Source of the DNA: Deltaproteobacteria bacterium
Lineage (GTDB): Bacteria; Desulfobacterota; Binatia; Binatales; Binataceae
Direction of reading: 5' to 3'
Assembly (NCBI GenBank): GCA_021786815.1
Contig: JAJYMR010000273.1
Span: forward strand, 1-10,373
Length of the DNA stretch: 10,373 bases
The notes under the pieces were generated by a model that saw only the letters and a program-made list of their open reading frames with translations, was not told the origin of the DNA and made no database searches. The translations under genes and the position numbers were made by a program. Position 1 is the first letter of the stretch, and the number at the start of each line of letters is the position of its first letter. This document shows, piece after piece, positions 8,249 to 10,373 of this stretch.

Positions 8249-9682
8249 CTAAGGCAGGGCGTCGGAGTTCGCCTCGGTTCCCGCCGCGGCCTCGGTTACC
8301 TTCACGACGGACACCGCGAACCGGCTTGGATTCGCCGGCGGATTGATGAACACGCTCACGAACGGCGCCGTCTGCGTCGGCTCGAGGACGAAGCTTTTCT
8401 GCGCGGGCAACTTCTGAAGGAACTCGATTTCGTGCGGCGTCATCTCGGCGAGCATTTTCTCTGACAGCGTCTGTCCGCAGTAAACCGAACTGACCGCAAG
8501 AGCGCGCGACGACGCGTCGAGCACCCGTACCCCTATCTGAATCATGTGAAGCGGTGTCGCGGCGCCGTTGGTCGCCTGTCCCACGATTACGAGCGCGCGG
8601 CCTCCGTCCTTTATTTGCTCGTAGTAGGCCCGGACGCTGTTCAGCGCGACCATGCTCTCGAGCGGCGGCTCGGTCTCGAGGCTCGGCCCGAGCATCGGGA
8701 GCCCGCGCAAAAGCCGCGCGCTGGCCACCGGAGCGCCGCATATGACCATCGTAACGCCCGCGAAACCAAGAGCTACCAGGAAGAACATCGCGAGGAAAAA
8801 GCCGGCCGAATGGGAGCGTCGGTGCTCCAGAAAAAGGTCCTCGTCGCTTGCCGGACGCTTGAGCCGCGCCGCGGCCGGCATTTTGTTTAACGGACCGCGA
8901 AGCTCTGTCGCCTCTTCCTGCAACGAAGCCGGAGCCGACGCCGCTCTGTCGATCGCGGGCTCGTCGAACCCAACCTCGGCATCCGGCGCGTTCTCGCCGC
9001 CCACTTCCCATCGGTCGTCACCGGCTTCCTCCGCTGGCGCCTCGCCGGGCTCAATGGCGGGCTCGTCGTCGAAATCGAAGGACAGGTTTCTCTCCTCGGC
9101 GGTTTCCTTTTCGGGTTCGAATTGTCGCTCGTCGAAATTCTCGGGGGCGGATTCGGGACGAGCGGTCGGCGCGACAGTACCGTGTTTCGCCACGCTCGAG
9201 TCGCTGCCTTGGGCGGAGGCGGCCGGACGGCGCGGCTCGTCGGCGACGGCTTCACGGGCGCTTGCCGGTTGCGGTTCGTCGAGAGAACCGGATTTTTGCA
9301 TCGGCGATATGGAAAACCGCTCTGCGGATGGAATTTCACTCTCGGGCGTTGCGGGCTCCGCGCGCTCCGCAGCCGGTTTGCCCGCAGCGCCCATCGCGGA
9401 CGCGGCTGGTCGTCGTTTTACGGCCGCCAAAGTTCTAATGGACGGGTACGGTTTTCGACTTCCGTCGGCTTCGGGTGCGGCCTTTGCCGTCGCGGAGGGG
9501 GGCTCGGACGGGGCTGCGTCTTCAGAAGGGCTGCTCGGCGCGGCCTTCGGAATGAAGCGGCCTGGATCAGCCGTGAACACGTGGCCGCATCGCGAGCACT
9601 TGAAGGTCGGAGCTTCGTCGGGTAACACTCGCTCGTCGATACGGTACCGAGTGTGACAGCTCGTGCAATGGATCTCGATCAT
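8249..9682 (-). CDS. MJ0042 zinc-ribbon / DUF3426 single-pass membrane protein
   Basis: Function not established for this family. Seen: an N-terminal zinc ribbon with CTSC (6-9) and CSRC (29-32) followed by GHVF, the MJ0042 type. A long low-complexity linker rich in Ala, Pro, Glu and Ser covers about 40-285 and turns strongly acidic around 180-245. One membrane helix lies at about 293-317. A C-terminal domain (about 335-465) contains VRAYYEQI, ALVIVGQATNG and the strand pattern of DUF3426, a beta-sandwich-like domain. There is no cleavable signal, so the topology is probably ribbon inside and DUF3426 domain outside (inference). ATG 9682 has GAGG (complement of 9690-9693) 7 bases upstream. The linker is unusually long, and its GC-rich repeats explain long spurious frames on the other strand. 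It is divergent from the glycosyltransferase gene. Confidence 0.85.
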   Translation of the reverse strand: MIEIHCTSCHTRYRIDERVLPDEAPTFKCSRCGHVFTADPGRFIPKAAPSSPSEDAAPSEPPSATAKAAPEADGSRKPYPSIRTLAAVKRRPAASAMGAAGKPAAERAEPATPESEIPSAERFSISPMQKSGSLDEPQPASAREAVADEPRRPAASAQGSDSSVAKHGTVAPTARPESAPENFDERQFEPEKETAEERNLSFDFDDEPAIEPGEAPAEEAGDDRWEVGGENAPDAEVGFDEPAIDRAASAPASLQEEATELRGPLNKMPAAARLKRPASDEDLFLEHRRSHSAGFFLAMFFLVALGFAGVTMVICGAPVASARLLRGLPMLGPSLETEPPLESMVALNSVRAYYEQIKDGGRALVIVGQATNGAATPLHMIQIGVRVLDASSRALAVSSVYCGQTLSEKMLAEMTPHEIEFLQKLPAQKSFVLEPTQTAPFVSVFINPPANPSRFAVSVVKVTEAAAGTEANSDALP

Positions 9683-9708
9683 CGCCGCACCTCAACCCCC
9701 GCTTAAGG

Positions 9709-9715
9709 TATCATA
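9709..9715. promoter_or_regulatory. candidate -10 region between divergent genes
   Basis: In the 99-base gap 9683-9781 an AT-rich patch gives TATCAT on the plus strand (9709-9714) and TATGAT on the minus strand (9715-9710). Either could serve as a -10 box for its downstream gene. No convincing -35 box lies at the right distance on either side. Confidence 0.22.
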
Positions 9716-9781
9716 CTGCCCGTGGCGGCGCAGCTTTCTGACGCCTGCCGTCGGCCCTGTGTCGGCCGCGGGAGACAATCC

Positions 9782-10373
9782 GTGAAACTTGCACTGCTTA
9801 CGCGCCGTTTCGACCCGCAGGGAGGGGGAACCGAACGCGACCTGATGGTTACGGCGCGTTACCTGCTCGAGGCCGGTTACCAGGTCACCGCCTACGCCTC
9901 GGAAATTCGCGGGGAATCGCCCGACTTCGCCGTGAAGCCCGTGGGAAGGCTCCCGCTGTCGCGAGCGGCCCGGCTGTTCGCATTTGCGGTCGCCGCCCCG
10001 ATTGCGGCCCGGCGCGACGGCAACGAGCGCGTCCTCAGTTTTGCGCGCACGATCGGCGCGGACATTTTGCGCTCGGGCGGAGGCGCGCACGCGAGTTACG
10101 TGAGAGCGGCGCGCCGATGGCGTGGAATGGCGGGCACGGCCGCGATGGCGCTTTCGCCGTACCATCGCACGCAGATGGCGATCGAGAGAATGGCGTTCCG
10201 CTCGCCACGGCTTAGGCTCGTGATTGCGGTTTCGAACCTGGTTCGCGACGACCTTATCGCGCAGTTCAGCCTTAAGCGCGAGGAGGTGGTCACACTGTAC
10301 AACGGCGTCGATCTCGACCGGTTCCATCCCGCCGCGAACGAAGCCCGGCGCCTTCGCCTTCGCGCCGAGCTGG
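9782..10373 (+). CDS. GT4-family glycosyltransferase, WaaG-like, 5' part
   Basis: Likely transfers a sugar from a nucleotide-sugar donor onto a lipopolysaccharide core or similar envelope glycan at the inner membrane face. The GTG start at 9782 has GGGAG at 9770-9774, 7 bases upstream. The frame runs through 197 codons and off the right edge, so only the N-terminal Rossmann-like domain and the start of the linker are present. Seen: MKLALLTRRFDPQGGGTERD (1-20), the acceptor-side glycine loop typical of GT-B enzymes; LSFARTIGADILRSGGGAH (85-103), resembling the WaaG pattern of a conserved DI or DVY followed by a short H or Y segment; VIAVSNLVRDDLIAQF (147-162); and LYNGVDLDRFHP (172-183), the classic GT4 interdomain motif. 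The donor-binding E-x7-E motif would lie beyond the edge. WaaG is the best guess; another GT4 member of LPS or exopolysaccharide synthesis is possible. An upstream in-frame GTG at 9722 has poorer support. Confidence 0.85.
   Translation, partial: MKLALLTRRFDPQGGGTERDLMVTARYLLEAGYQVTAYASEIRGESPDFAVKPVGRLPLSRAARLFAFAVAAPIAARRDGNERVLSFARTIGADILRSGGGAHASYVRAARRWRGMAGTAAMALSPYHRTQMAIERMAFRSPRLRLVIAVSNLVRDDLIAQFSLKREEVVTLYNGVDLDRFHPAANEARRLRLRAEL

Noticed and set aside
8652..9656. 334-codon plus-strand frame
   Set aside because: It is the antisense shadow of the low-complexity linker in the zinc-ribbon protein; its translation is Ser/Ala/Gly-rich repeats with no domain.

Overview
The window reads as chromosomal core sequence from a GC-rich Gram-negative bacterium. 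Support for this comes from an outer-membrane-type lipoprotein, a WaaG-like glycosyltransferase of the lipopolysaccharide-core kind, and an MJ0042/DUF3426 zinc-ribbon membrane protein. The gene mix would fit Desulfobacterota, Binatota or Pseudomonadota, but no 16S or other marker is present, so the lineage is a guess. Four of the eight main coding starts are TTG or GTG. I see no insertion sequence, integrase, CRISPR array, tRNA, rRNA or phage gene.

Layout. From 30 to 4841 there is a co-directional plus-strand run: a ChbG/HpnK-family (YdjC-like) deacetylase, histidyl-tRNA synthetase (hisS), aspartyl-tRNA synthetase (aspS) and a small lipoprotein whose start overlaps the aspS stop by 4 bases. 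The stretch 4842-5097 holds a terminator-like hairpin and a short in-frame remnant that resembles a piece of a DUF1329 protein. From 5098 to 6450 lies a secreted or anchored repeat protein with about seven units of roughly 55 residues, probably a beta-propeller. It converges on ald (alanine dehydrogenase, minus strand, 6495-7601) across a GC-rich palindromic spacer.

Ald is divergent from gcvH (glycine cleavage H protein, 7855-8244). The 253-base gap between them holds a TTGACA-like box in each direction, and a perfect 14-bp palindrome sits in the spacer of the gcvH-side candidate promoter. gcvH converges, with only 4 bases between the stop codons, on a 477-residue zinc-ribbon/DUF3426 protein (minus strand, 8249-9682). 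That gene is divergent from a GT4 glycosyltransferase that starts at a GTG at 9782 and runs off the right edge.

How the genes work together. hisS and aspS supply translation. The AspRS carries the His and Gly anticodon-domain residues associated with non-discriminating enzymes, so it may also charge tRNA-Asn and feed a GatCAB amidotransferase elsewhere in the genome. Ald and gcvH are linked by amino-acid nitrogen and glycine metabolism, and their shared divergent control region suggests co-regulation. The remaining genes concern the cell envelope: lipoprotein, propeller protein, zinc-ribbon membrane protein and LPS-type glycosyltransferase. I did not find a clearly new multi-gene system here. 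The best leads are the AspRS specificity signature, the propeller protein, the DUF1329 relic and the ald/gcvH operator.
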